A DNA stretch of 64,000 nt from contig NZ_CP043046.1 of assembly GCF_008119665.1 (NCBI RefSeq), forward strand, positions 2,914,001-2,978,000, written 5' to 3'. Below are positions 1 through 7,330 of the stretch, piece by piece. This DNA is from Pigmentiphaga aceris (GTDB lineage Bacteria; Pseudomonadota; Gammaproteobacteria; Burkholderiales; Burkholderiaceae_B). The translations under genes and the position numbers were made by a program. Every line of letters begins with the position of its first letter. The stretch's first letter is position 1. The notes below the pieces were generated by a model. That model saw nothing but the letters and a program-made list of their open reading frames with translations, searched no databases and had not been told where the DNA came from.

Positions 1-261
1 GCCGGAACGCGATGCGTTGGAGGGCAGCACTTTGGACACCAGGAATGCTTCGTCGCGGCGGCCGGCGATGGCGTCGCCGATCAGGGCTTCGGCGGCACCC
101 GATCCGTACATTTCTGCGGTGTCGATGTGGCGCATTCCCAGGTCCAGGCCGCGCCGCAGGGCTGCGATGGCGTCTGCTCGCCGGCTTGCGTCGAGGTACC
201 AGCTGCCTTGTCCGATGACGGGAATGGCTGCCTGGGTCGAACCGAAACGCGCTACTCGCAT
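1..261 (-). CDS. Aldo/keto reductase, N-terminal part (cut by window edge)
   Basis: Eighty-seven codons read leftwards off the window. The translation has the aldo/keto reductase N-terminus: a first strand ([16 protein letters not shown]), a helix with repeated Ala/Arg, then [11 protein letters not shown], which carries the family's catalytic Asp and Tyr. Members are cytosolic NADPH-dependent carbonyl reductases folded as a TIM barrel. The catalytic Lys appears to be present in LVSKVLPS just before the edge. The ATG at 261 is preceded by CAGGAG at good spacing, which supports the start. The neighbour at 615 is divergent. The substrate cannot be inferred from this fragment. Confidence 0.85.
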   Translation of the reverse strand, partial: MRVARFGSTQAAIPVIGQGSWYLDASRRADAIAALRRGLDLGMRHIDTAEMYGSGAAEALIGDAIAGRRDEAFLVSKVLPSNASRSG

Positions 262-614
262 GCCTGCTCCTGGGGTGCATATAGGTGATGGATGAAGACG
301 AGTATGACCGCTTCAGCTTGTCGTTGCAGCAGGTTCGCCCCTGGGTTTGCTGCGTAATGAGAGGCGTTTGATTAAACGATGTTTATCGCGACGGTAGTGC
401 GGCGTCCATGCATCGTTCAAACGGCTATGTGAAGCGGTTTGCTGCGGTCAATTTCCTTGGCAGATGTGTGGTTTTTCCATCCGTTGCTTCAAAAAACAGC
501 ATCACATTGACGTAGGTTTATCGGCGCAAGGGTAGTCTTTGCATGTGCCATCTGCATGGCTGCATGTGCTCGACCCCACCCGCTTGAAACCCACCCGAAT
601 TGCACGAGGCGACG
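262..614. other. Divergent intergenic region between aldo/keto reductase and chemotaxis transducer
   Basis: This 353-base stretch has no convincing gene. It should hold the promoters of both flanking genes. A small imperfect dyad, GATTAAAC-GAT-GTTTATC, lies at 370-387 in its most AT-rich part and could be a regulator site. No clear sigma-28 flagellar promoter was recognised in front of the transducer. Confidence 0.4.
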
Positions 615-1955
615 ATGTTCAGCTTTGGATCGAAAGAAAAGATGGCGGCCCTTCAGGCTACGGTGAACGATCAGGCCACACTGCTGGCCGCGATAGATCG
701 TTCGATGGCATCGATTGAGTTCGACACCCAGGGACAGATACTGCGTGCCAATGACAACTTTCTGAGCTTGTTCGGTTTTCAGTCGAGTCAGTTGGTGGGC
801 AAGCCGCACAGCAATCTGTGCCCACCGCAAGTTACCCAGAGTCGTGATTACGCCGATTTCTGGAAGCGCCTGGCTCAGGGCGAGTTCATCTCGGGGATCT
901 TTCCGCGTGTGAATGCAAGCGGCAAGCTGGTGTGGCTGCGTGCCAGCTACAACCCTGTGCTGGATGATCAGGGGCGCGTGGCAAAGGTGGTCAAGTACGC
1001 GTTGGACATCACCAACGAGGTTGAACGCGACAGCGAGGCGCAGAGCAAGTTGCAAGCGCTGGATCGCGCCATGGCGACGGTGGAGTTTGCGCTGGATGGC
1101 AGTTTCATTGATGCCAACCAGAATTTCCTGAACGTGATGGGTTACACGCGCAATGAACTGGCTGGTGTGCATCACCGTTTGTTCTGTGAGCCAAGTCTGG
1201 CCAACAGCCCTGAATACGCGGCTTTCTGGAAGCGTTTGAATGCGGGCGAGTTCGTGCGTGGCCAGTTCAAACGCATCGGTAAACATGGCGGCGAAGTGTG
1301 GCTTGAGGCCAGCTACAACCCGGTGTTCGATGCGGCCGGGCGTTTGTACAAGATCGTGAAGTACGCAAGTGACATTACCGAGCGTGTGAAGCAGCAGGAA
1401 ACCGACGCTCTGGGTGCCTCGCAGGCTTATCACATCTCTAAGGAAACCGAGAAGACGGCCGCGCATGGCACGCAGATCATCCAGTCCGCCGCCGCCGAGA
1501 TGCGTGAGATCGCGTCCAGTGTCAGCGCGTCGGCGAACATCATTGGTCAGCTGGGGCAACGTTCCGAGCAGATTACGGCGATTGTCAAAACCATTCGTGG
1601 CATCGCGGACCAGACCAATCTGCTCGCGTTGAACGCCGCCATCGAAGCCGCACGTGCGGGCGAGCAAGGGCGTGGGTTTGCCGTGGTGGCCGATGAGGTG
1701 CGACAACTTGCCGGGCGCACCAGCACGGCGACGGCTGAAATTGCCAAGATGGTTGGCATGATCGTGTCCGAGACGCAGGAGTCGGTCACCAGCATGAATG
1801 ACACACACACGCGCGCTGCCAAGGGGGTAGAGCTTGCTGACCAGGCCGGCGCAGTGATCGTGGAGATTCGCAACGGAGCCAGCAATGCCGTGCACGCGGT
1901 GAGCGTGTTTGCTAGCAAGACGGATCAGCCGGGTGCGCGGCGAGCGACAGCGTAA
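615..1955 (+). CDS. Soluble methyl-accepting chemotaxis protein with two PAS domains (BdlA-like)
   Basis: 446 residues. Two PAS domains occupy about residues 18-130 and 140-255; each ends in the PAC-type pattern W-L-x-A-S-Y-N-P-V and then D-I-T-N or D-I-T-E. The rest is a short methyl-accepting signalling hairpin whose tip reads [20 protein letters not shown]. There is no transmembrane segment, HAMP domain, periplasmic loop or C-terminal receptor pentapeptide, so it is a cytosolic sensor. The arrangement matches BdlA of Pseudomonas, which links redox or energy state to biofilm dispersal; the function here is inferred from that. An in-frame TTG at 600 extends the frame, but the ATG at 615, preceded by CGAGG, is the better start. 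No che genes are nearby. Confidence 0.88.
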   Translation: MFSFGSKEKMAALQATVNDQATLLAAIDRSMASIEFDTQGQILRANDNFLSLFGFQSSQLVGKPHSNLCPPQVTQSRDYADFWKRLAQGEFISGIFPRVNASGKLVWLRASYNPVLDDQGRVAKVVKYALDITNEVERDSEAQSKLQALDRAMATVEFALDGSFIDANQNFLNVMGYTRNELAGVHHRLFCEPSLANSPEYAAFWKRLNAGEFVRGQFKRIGKHGGEVWLEASYNPVFDAAGRLYKIVKYASDITERVKQQETDALGASQAYHISKETEKTAAHGTQIIQSAAAEMREIASSVSASANIIGQLGQRSEQITAIVKTIRGIADQTNLLALNAAIEAARAGEQGRGFAVVADEVRQLAGRTSTATAEIAKMVGMIVSETQESVTSMNDTHTRAAKGVELADQAGAVIVEIRNGASNAVHAVSVFASKTDQPGARRATA

Positions 1956-2308
1956 GGCGTCTTCCAAAACCTCATGTTTTGCTACGGGATCAAGTCAAGG
2001 TAAAGGCCGTTAGGAAGCCTTAACGCACATGAATAAAAGCAGGCATTCTCGTTGACAAGATCAGTCGAATTTTTGGCAGCCAATACCGCGCAATTGACCA
2101 GCGTGTTTCCGGCGGAATGGTCTCCACGTCAAGCAACTACATGGCTACGCAGGTGCCCAAAGCAACTAGTTCGTGCTTGTTTAAAGCTCATCGCACCAGC
2201 CTATGTAATCAGTTAAGATGAGTCGCACAGCCCATTAATAGGCTGCGCGACTCATCTTGGGCAACTGCCGATACTGTTTTTTGCCGGAATGAAGGGGCTG
2301 GCCGACTC
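1956..2308 (+). other. Intergenic region upstream of the helicase operon
   Basis: This 353-base stretch has no supported gene. It is more AT-rich than the preceding transducer and marks the left edge of the lower-GC block. It should contain the promoter of the helicase/TPR operon and holds the long hairpin at 2215-2258. Confidence 0.4.
2215..2258. repeat. Long inverted repeat, 18-bp arms with an 8-base loop
   Basis: The left arm AAGATGAGTCGCACAGCC (2215-2232) pairs with GGCTGCGCGACTCATCTT (2241-2258) across the loop CATTAATA. Only one position is mismatched. No T-run follows on either strand, so it does not look like a Rho-independent terminator. It ends 50 bases before the start codon of the helicase gene. 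It may be an operator, a structured 5' leader element or a recombination/REP-like repeat; the sequence alone does not decide. Confidence 0.7.
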
Positions 2309-4465
2309 ATGTCCATCCAACTGCAGCCAGAGCAGTCCTTGGCGCTCGACGCAATTATCGCGTTCATGAACAATCCGGATCAGGACGCTTTCATATTGCG
2401 CGGGAGTGCAGGAACTGGCAAAACCACGCTGATTGCCCAGTTGGTTTCCGCGATTGCAGAAATGAATCTCTCGTGCTCGCTAATGGCTCCCACAGGACGT
2501 GCCGCGCGCATTCTCAGCAACAAGATCACTCAAATGATCGGCAGCAGGGCCGAGCAAGAATCCAAGACCGCAGCCGTCCTGGCTTGCCCCGATAGTGGCG
2601 TGCCATTGGCGTCGACTATCCATGCCACCATCTACACACGGACCGACGTCGAGTTGAACGAGGAGGCCGAGTCGGCCAACGATCCAGGCGTGCGTATCGT
2701 TTTTGGCTTGAAAAAGGACGAACCGCTGGGGGGCTTGTTCATAATTGACGAATCATCGATGGTCGGTGACAAGGAAGCCCACGGCGATTTCATGCAGTTC
2801 GGTTCTGGCCGATTGCTTAAAGATCTGGTTACCTACGCCAGGATCAGACGGCAAGGTCGAGCCACTGACAATTTGCCAAAGTTGTTGTTTGTCGGCGACC
2901 CGGCGCAGTTGCCGCCTGTAGGTGAAAATTCCTCTCCAGCATTATCCGAGGCTTATTTGCGCTCGGAATTCAGTCTGCGTGTAGGTACATTTGACTTGCT
3001 CACGGTTATGCGTCAAGCACGCGGGAGTTCGATTCTGGACCGCGCGACTGCCCTGCGCGACGCCATCCGCACCGAGCGCTTCAATACGTTTTCCTTGAAA
3101 CCAGATGGACAGGAAATCGTGAAGGTTGAAACGGCCGTCGCGGTAGAACGGGTAGTACAGAGCATTCGTGCGAAAGACACGACGGTCGTGGTTGTACAGT
3201 CGAACGCGACAGCGCTCGATTACAACCGTAATGTCCGACAGCAGCTTTGGGGAGATGCCAGTTTGCCGATGCAAAGTGGCGATACGCTGCTGATCAATCG
3301 GAATTCTCCTTTGCACATGCTGAGCAATGGCGACTTGGTAAAGGTAATGCAGGTAGCACCGCAAGCTATGCAGGTGTCGGTGCCCTTGAAAGGCGGCCAT
3401 CACGTCGAACTGCGATTTCGCGACGTTAGCCTGGCATTTCGTGCAGGCGATGGCAGTATTGTGCAAACGCAGTGTTTCTTGTTGGAGAACCTGCTTGACT
3501 CGCCCCACAGGGAGCTTACGGCGCTGGAACTGCGTGCATTGCTGGTCGATTTTCGTCGGCGCAATCCCGAATTGCGAGCCAAGACGCCTGAGTTCAATCA
3601 GGCAATTCGTACCGACCCGTTCTTTAATGCGCTACAAGTGAAATTCGGCTACGCCATGACATGTCATAAGGCGCAGGGCGGCGAGTGGAATACGGTCATC
3701 GTCGATTTTCCCGCTGGTGCCGGCGTTCGCCATGCGGGTTTTTTCCGCTGGGCTTACACCGCCATTACCCGCGCTTCCCGGACACTGATGGTGGTTTCTC
3801 CGCCTGATTTCACTGCCCTGAGCGGCCTTTGGGCGGAGAGCACCAATCCTGCTGTGGGCGCACCCACTGCGGATATCGCCGCAGTCGACCCGTTTATCAG
3901 CGATCCTGATTGGCATCGCTTTTCCTTCTCTGCAGCGACAGCGCCTTTGATGCACATGCATCAGCAATTGCGTGCGGCATGGGAGGCGCAGGGCATTCAT
4001 GCCGAGCAACTGCAGCACTTGCAATACTGCGAACGGTATACCGTTACGCGCCAAGGCAAGCGTGCCTCACTGCAGTATTACTACGATAAAAAACATAAGT
4101 TGAGCCGGGCTGCATCAGTACCGAGGGCGGGTTTCGACGAAACACTTGCCGATGACGCGCTGGCGGTCTTGCATGCACTGGCCGGTAAACCGAGTTCATC
4201 GGTGACAGCGGTTTTTCTTCAAGAATTTCTTGATCTGCTGGATGCGTCACTTGCGGGTTCGTCGATCCGACGGACCGACTACAAGGCGATGCCGTATCGG
4301 TTGCGGGTGAGCTTTGCCGATGGCCACCGACAAGGCGACATCGATTTTACCTATGACGGGACAGAGACCTGGACCAACGCTGTCGAAGTCGGCACGCCCG
4401 GAAGCAGTATGGGTCTGTATGAAGCGATTCAGCGCTCCATGCTTATGCATCAGGCCCTGCAGTAA
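2309..4465 (+). CDS. Superfamily 1 DNA helicase (RecD/UvrD-type ATPase) with an unassigned C-terminal region
   Basis: 718 residues. Residues 32-40 form Walker A (GSAGTGKTT), LFIIDESSM near 142-150 is Walker B, and LLFVGDPAQLPPVG near 191-204 is helicase motif III. TCHKAQGGEW near 448 and AYTAITRAS near 480 are the C-terminal motifs V/VI of RecD2- and UvrD-like helicases. About 230 residues follow (500-718) with no motif I recognise, including a Tyr/Lys-rich patch (SLQYYYDKKHK). The likely role is ATP-driven DNA unwinding or translocation. The stop codon overlaps the next start (TAATG at 4463-4467), so the two proteins are probably made in linked amounts. Codon use looks less GC-biased than in flanking genes. 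The context next to McrBC suggests genome defence or repair, which is inference. Confidence 0.85.
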   Translation: MSIQLQPEQSLALDAIIAFMNNPDQDAFILRGSAGTGKTTLIAQLVSAIAEMNLSCSLMAPTGRAARILSNKITQMIGSRAEQESKTAAVLACPDSGVPLASTIHATIYTRTDVELNEEAESANDPGVRIVFGLKKDEPLGGLFIIDESSMVGDKEAHGDFMQFGSGRLLKDLVTYARIRRQGRATDNLPKLLFVGDPAQLPPVGENSSPALSEAYLRSEFSLRVGTFDLLTVMRQARGSSILDRATALRDAIRTERFNTFSLKPDGQEIVKVETAVAVERVVQSIRAKDTTVVVVQSNATALDYNRNVRQQLWGDASLPMQSGDTLLINRNSPLHMLSNGDLVKVMQVAPQAMQVSVPLKGGHHVELRFRDVSLAFRAGDGSIVQTQCFLLENLLDSPHRELTALELRALLVDFRRRNPELRAKTPEFNQAIRTDPFFNALQVKFGYAMTCHKAQGGEWNTVIVDFPAGAGVRHAGFFRWAYTAITRASRTLMVVSPPDFTALSGLWAESTNPAVGAPTADIAAVDPFISDPDWHRFSFSAATAPLMHMHQQLRAAWEAQGIHAEQLQHLQYCERYTVTRQGKRASLQYYYDKKHKLSRAASVPRAGFDETLADDALAVLHALAGKPSSSVTAVFLQEFLDLLDASLAGSSIRRTDYKAMPYRLRVSFADGHRQGDIDFTYDGTETWTNAVEVGTPGSSMGLYEAIQRSMLMHQALQ

Positions 4466-5901
4466 TGGGCGCTAAGGAAATATTTGCGCTGCGCAAACAG
4501 CAACGCATAGCCGATGCCTTGGAACAAGCGCGGACTGAATATCCGGCTAACGTTGGCGACGTGTGGTTTTTGCGAGCGTACGCGTGGGCGCTCTATGACC
4601 ACGCCAAGGAAGTCGTCGAAGCCTATGAAAAGAAGCAGCTATCGCCGGCTGCGTTGAGTGCCCGCTTTACCCCGTGGATGCGCGAGTTCGCCAAGATCGG
4701 TGGTCCGCTGCGAAAAGACAGTGCCTTTTCGCAAATGCTCCGGCTGACGGGCAAGGTGTCGCGGGACTGGCCGGAATTTCTAGGGTTTGCCCGTTGGGCC
4801 GGTCTGGATGATTTCTCGGACGAAGACAAGCTCGCTTTTGTCAACGAGCAGGGCAAGACCACCGACAGTCTGCAAAAAAGGTTTACCCGCGCAATTGCGC
4901 GGGAAGCCGCCGAGGGCGCGCTCGCCGCAGGCATCGACAAAACTGCTGTCGAGTGGGGTTTGAGTACTCTCGAACAAGCCTTGCGTGACGATCCGAATGA
5001 CCAGTGGTTGAACTATTACCGCAGCAAGCTGCATCTTGCCCATGGTGAATCGGCACTGGCGATCAAACGATTGGCACCTGTGTTGCGCCGCCAGTCGCGG
5101 GCCGCCTGGCCGTGGGGGCTGCTCGGCGAGATCCTGGAGGCGGAGCGGCCAGTCGACGCGCTTACGTGCTGCGCACATGCGGTAAGCCTGGCTCGTGAAG
5201 AGCAGGAAGTGGCGAAGCTACGTATTCATCTTGCCACCCGGTTATCGCTCGCCAGCCGCTTTGCCGAGGCAGCAGAACAGGCCAAACTGGCACTCACATA
5301 CCGGGAGCAACATGGCTACAAAGTACCGCCGGCCTTGGCCCAACTGATCGCCAGCGATTGGTACCAGGAAGCGCTCGCGAGCGGCCAGATGCAGGTGCTC
5401 GCCAAGGTCGATGCCGCTGCCAAAGCCTTGTTGGAAGAACTTGATGCACAGACGCTAAGCTATTCACCAGGAGTGATCGACCATATAAACGTCGACAAGG
5501 CGCTGAGTTATGTCGCGACTGGAGTCGATACAGGCTATGGCCTGCTGCACCGCAAGTTTCCAAAAGTGGCCGGCCTGACGCCGGGCACTATTGTCGAGGT
5601 GGGTATTGCAGCGCCTGACGGGCCGCCGCTGGATTGGAAGTTATCGGCAAGTCAGGCGATTCGCGGCTTGTGCGAAACACTTTCCGGTAGTCTGGAGCGT
5701 CGTGAGGGCAAAGGTTTTGCTTTCATCCGCACGGCCGGCGAGGCAGTCTTTGTGCCGCCTGCGTTGGCAGAAGGCTTTGCTCCCGGCCGTCCCTATGCCG
5801 TCGACTGCCTTGCGATCCGCCGTACTAACAAGGAAGGCAAGACGGGCTGGCGAGCCGTCAGCGTGATTGAAATCGCAGATCGATTGGCTGATGCTGGCTA
5901 A
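4465..5901 (+). CDS. TPR-like protein with C-terminal cold-shock/OB-like domain, helicase partner
   Basis: 478 residues, unknown function. The N-terminus (KEIFALRKQQR, then ALEQARTEYP) begins a series of helical pairs typical of tetratricopeptide repeats; TPR-like segments recur to about residue 370 (for example WPWGLLGEILEAERPVDAL). The last 90 residues look different: GSLERREGKGFAFI, then AVFVPP, resemble the cold-shock pattern GxGFGFI...DVFVH, which suggests a beta-barrel nucleic-acid binding domain. There is no catalytic motif, signal peptide or membrane helix. The start codon overlaps the helicase stop, so it is the second gene of a two-gene operon. I infer a scaffold or specificity subunit for the helicase. 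It converges on mcrC 88 bases downstream. Confidence 0.7.
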   Translation: MGAKEIFALRKQQRIADALEQARTEYPANVGDVWFLRAYAWALYDHAKEVVEAYEKKQLSPAALSARFTPWMREFAKIGGPLRKDSAFSQMLRLTGKVSRDWPEFLGFARWAGLDDFSDEDKLAFVNEQGKTTDSLQKRFTRAIAREAAEGALAAGIDKTAVEWGLSTLEQALRDDPNDQWLNYYRSKLHLAHGESALAIKRLAPVLRRQSRAAWPWGLLGEILEAERPVDALTCCAHAVSLAREEQEVAKLRIHLATRLSLASRFAEAAEQAKLALTYREQHGYKVPPALAQLIASDWYQEALASGQMQVLAKVDAAAKALLEELDAQTLSYSPGVIDHINVDKALSYVATGVDTGYGLLHRKFPKVAGLTPGTIVEVGIAAPDGPPLDWKLSASQAIRGLCETLSGSLERREGKGFAFIRTAGEAVFVPPALAEGFAPGRPYAVDCLAIRRTNKEGKTGWRAVSVIEIADRLADAG

Positions 5902-5989
5902 GGCGTTGGGCAGATTGTGTTGGGAGAGTAGGGCACCAGGAAACCTGGATTCTGGCTACGCTGGCACGCGAAGATTACGACGGTGCGCT

Positions 5990-7330
5990 CTAGGCCGCCT
6001 GCATCGACTCAGGCCTGAAAGTATCGCTGCTGAGTTGCCGACACGTGGTGTCAACGAGCAATAACAAGTCCTCGACGATGTTGGCTTGTGCGGTCAGATC
6101 GACAGTTGTGACACTTAGGCGTTCAGCACCGCCCGCTATGCCGAACACGCCGCGGACCGCACTGGCTTGCTGGGGCAATGACGGATAGAGCAGAACAAGA
6201 TTCTTGCAATCGTAGAGCCTGGCGTAGGCCATCATTTGATAGACATCAGCCTGCGACATCCCGTGTTTGCGATCAAGTGGGTCGGCTGACAGCTTCTTCC
6301 ACTTTGTGTCGATGATTGCAAACGGGCGGTCGTCTGAGCCGCGAAGGATGATGTCCGGCTTTGTCTGGAACAGATCGGCGCTGCAGTTTGCATCGTCCCG
6401 CCACTCGCCCAGGCAGTATCTGCGTCCGCCCTGTTCAACCACCTTGATGCAAGATCCTGCCAGCGCCTTGCGTAGCTGAGCGGCGATATAAGCTTCGAAC
6501 AAATCATTCATGGGAAACAGCAAGCTGATTCCTTCGCCTGCCTTGTCTTCATGATGCGTGGCTTGCCACTTCCTTCGTAGAAACAGCGCTGCCAAGTCGA
6601 AAAGACGCTGCCAGCGTCGATTGCTGCGATCAATGCGGACCTGTGCCCAGGGAAGCGATCGTATCGGCACGTCGGGAATGTCGGCCAGCATGTATCTGAT
6701 CTCGGCCAGTTGGCGCTGCGTTTCCATTCTGCGTGCATGTCGACCGAGTGACACGACACACGCCTTCATGATGCGCATCAGCGGCGTGTCTGCTTCAAGC
6801 GCGTCGAATCGGCAAGCCAAGCGATCAGGGCGCACGGCATGGAAAGTGAATTGGCGCAGGACGTCCATGTTGCCGCGAAGCGCTGAGAGATCATCCCGGT
6901 GTTCAGCGTACCGGCGAGGCAGACCACGGCGGACCTCCGCCAGCAGGCAGTCGGCGAACAGGCGGATCAGGATATCGAGCAGCGTTTCATCCTGCCGGGC
7001 CATTGCTGCCGCATGTCCTGTCGACAGGTTGAGTCCGAGCGTAATGTCGAGCATATGGACCAGACGCGTGCGAATTGTGTTCGCGTCCTCGTCGGGGGCT
7101 GCCGGGTCGATTTTCGGAAGAATCTCAAGGCCGCAGCCATTTGCTGCCAGTACACCTACCACCTGTTTCGCGGTGAGATGTTTATGGTGGTCTTCCAAAA
7201 TGCGGGTGCCTTCGCGGCCGCCGCTTGGATGGCCACGAGCTGCGGCAAGCAGAGCATTGGCTTGCGTGCGCGTGAACCCGCCTTCGCCTACCGCCACTCG
7301 TCCCCATTCATGGACACACAAGTACGTCAC
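5990..7330 (-). CDS. mcrC: McrC, nuclease subunit of type IV McrBC restriction system
   Basis: 446 residues from a GTG start. The N-terminal part (about 1-190) is the McrC region that docks in the McrB ring and stimulates its GTPase. The C-terminal part carries a PD-(D/E)xK nuclease core: Pro-Asp at 325-326 in KPDIILRG, then IIDTKWKK with Asp341 and Lys343. A downstream Gln in the helix MSQADVYQMMAYA fits the usual QxxxY extension. The GTG at 7330 overlaps the mcrB stop (GTGA), the classical translational coupling of mcrBC, and overrules longer upstream starts. Together McrB and McrC cleave DNA carrying modified cytosines in E. coli; the modification recognised here is not known. Confidence 0.93.
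   Translation of the reverse strand: MTYLCVHEWGRVAVGEGGFTRTQANALLAAARGHPSGGREGTRILEDHHKHLTAKQVVGVLAANGCGLEILPKIDPAAPDEDANTIRTRLVHMLDITLGLNLSTGHAAAMARQDETLLDILIRLFADCLLAEVRRGLPRRYAEHRDDLSALRGNMDVLRQFTFHAVRPDRLACRFDALEADTPLMRIMKACVVSLGRHARRMETQRQLAEIRYMLADIPDVPIRSLPWAQVRIDRSNRRWQRLFDLAALFLRRKWQATHHEDKAGEGISLLFPMNDLFEAYIAAQLRKALAGSCIKVVEQGGRRYCLGEWRDDANCSADLFQTKPDIILRGSDDRPFAIIDTKWKKLSADPLDRKHGMSQADVYQMMAYARLYDCKNLVLLYPSLPQQASAVRGVFGIAGGAERLSVTTVDLTAQANIVEDLLLLVDTTCRQLSSDTFRPESMQAA

Noticed and set aside
480..560. Sigma-28 (flagellar) promoter before the chemotaxis transducer
   Set aside because: A GCCGATA-like element occurs only on the opposite strand and without a properly spaced TAAA box.
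489..1967. 492-codon minus-strand frame over the chemotaxis gene
   Set aside because: The plus-strand frame contains PAS and methyl-accepting motifs throughout; the antisense translation is His/Arg-rich without domains.
5936..5948. CCAGG-AAA-CCTGG hairpin as terminator between the TPR gene and mcrC
   Set aside because: Only five pairs and no T-tract.
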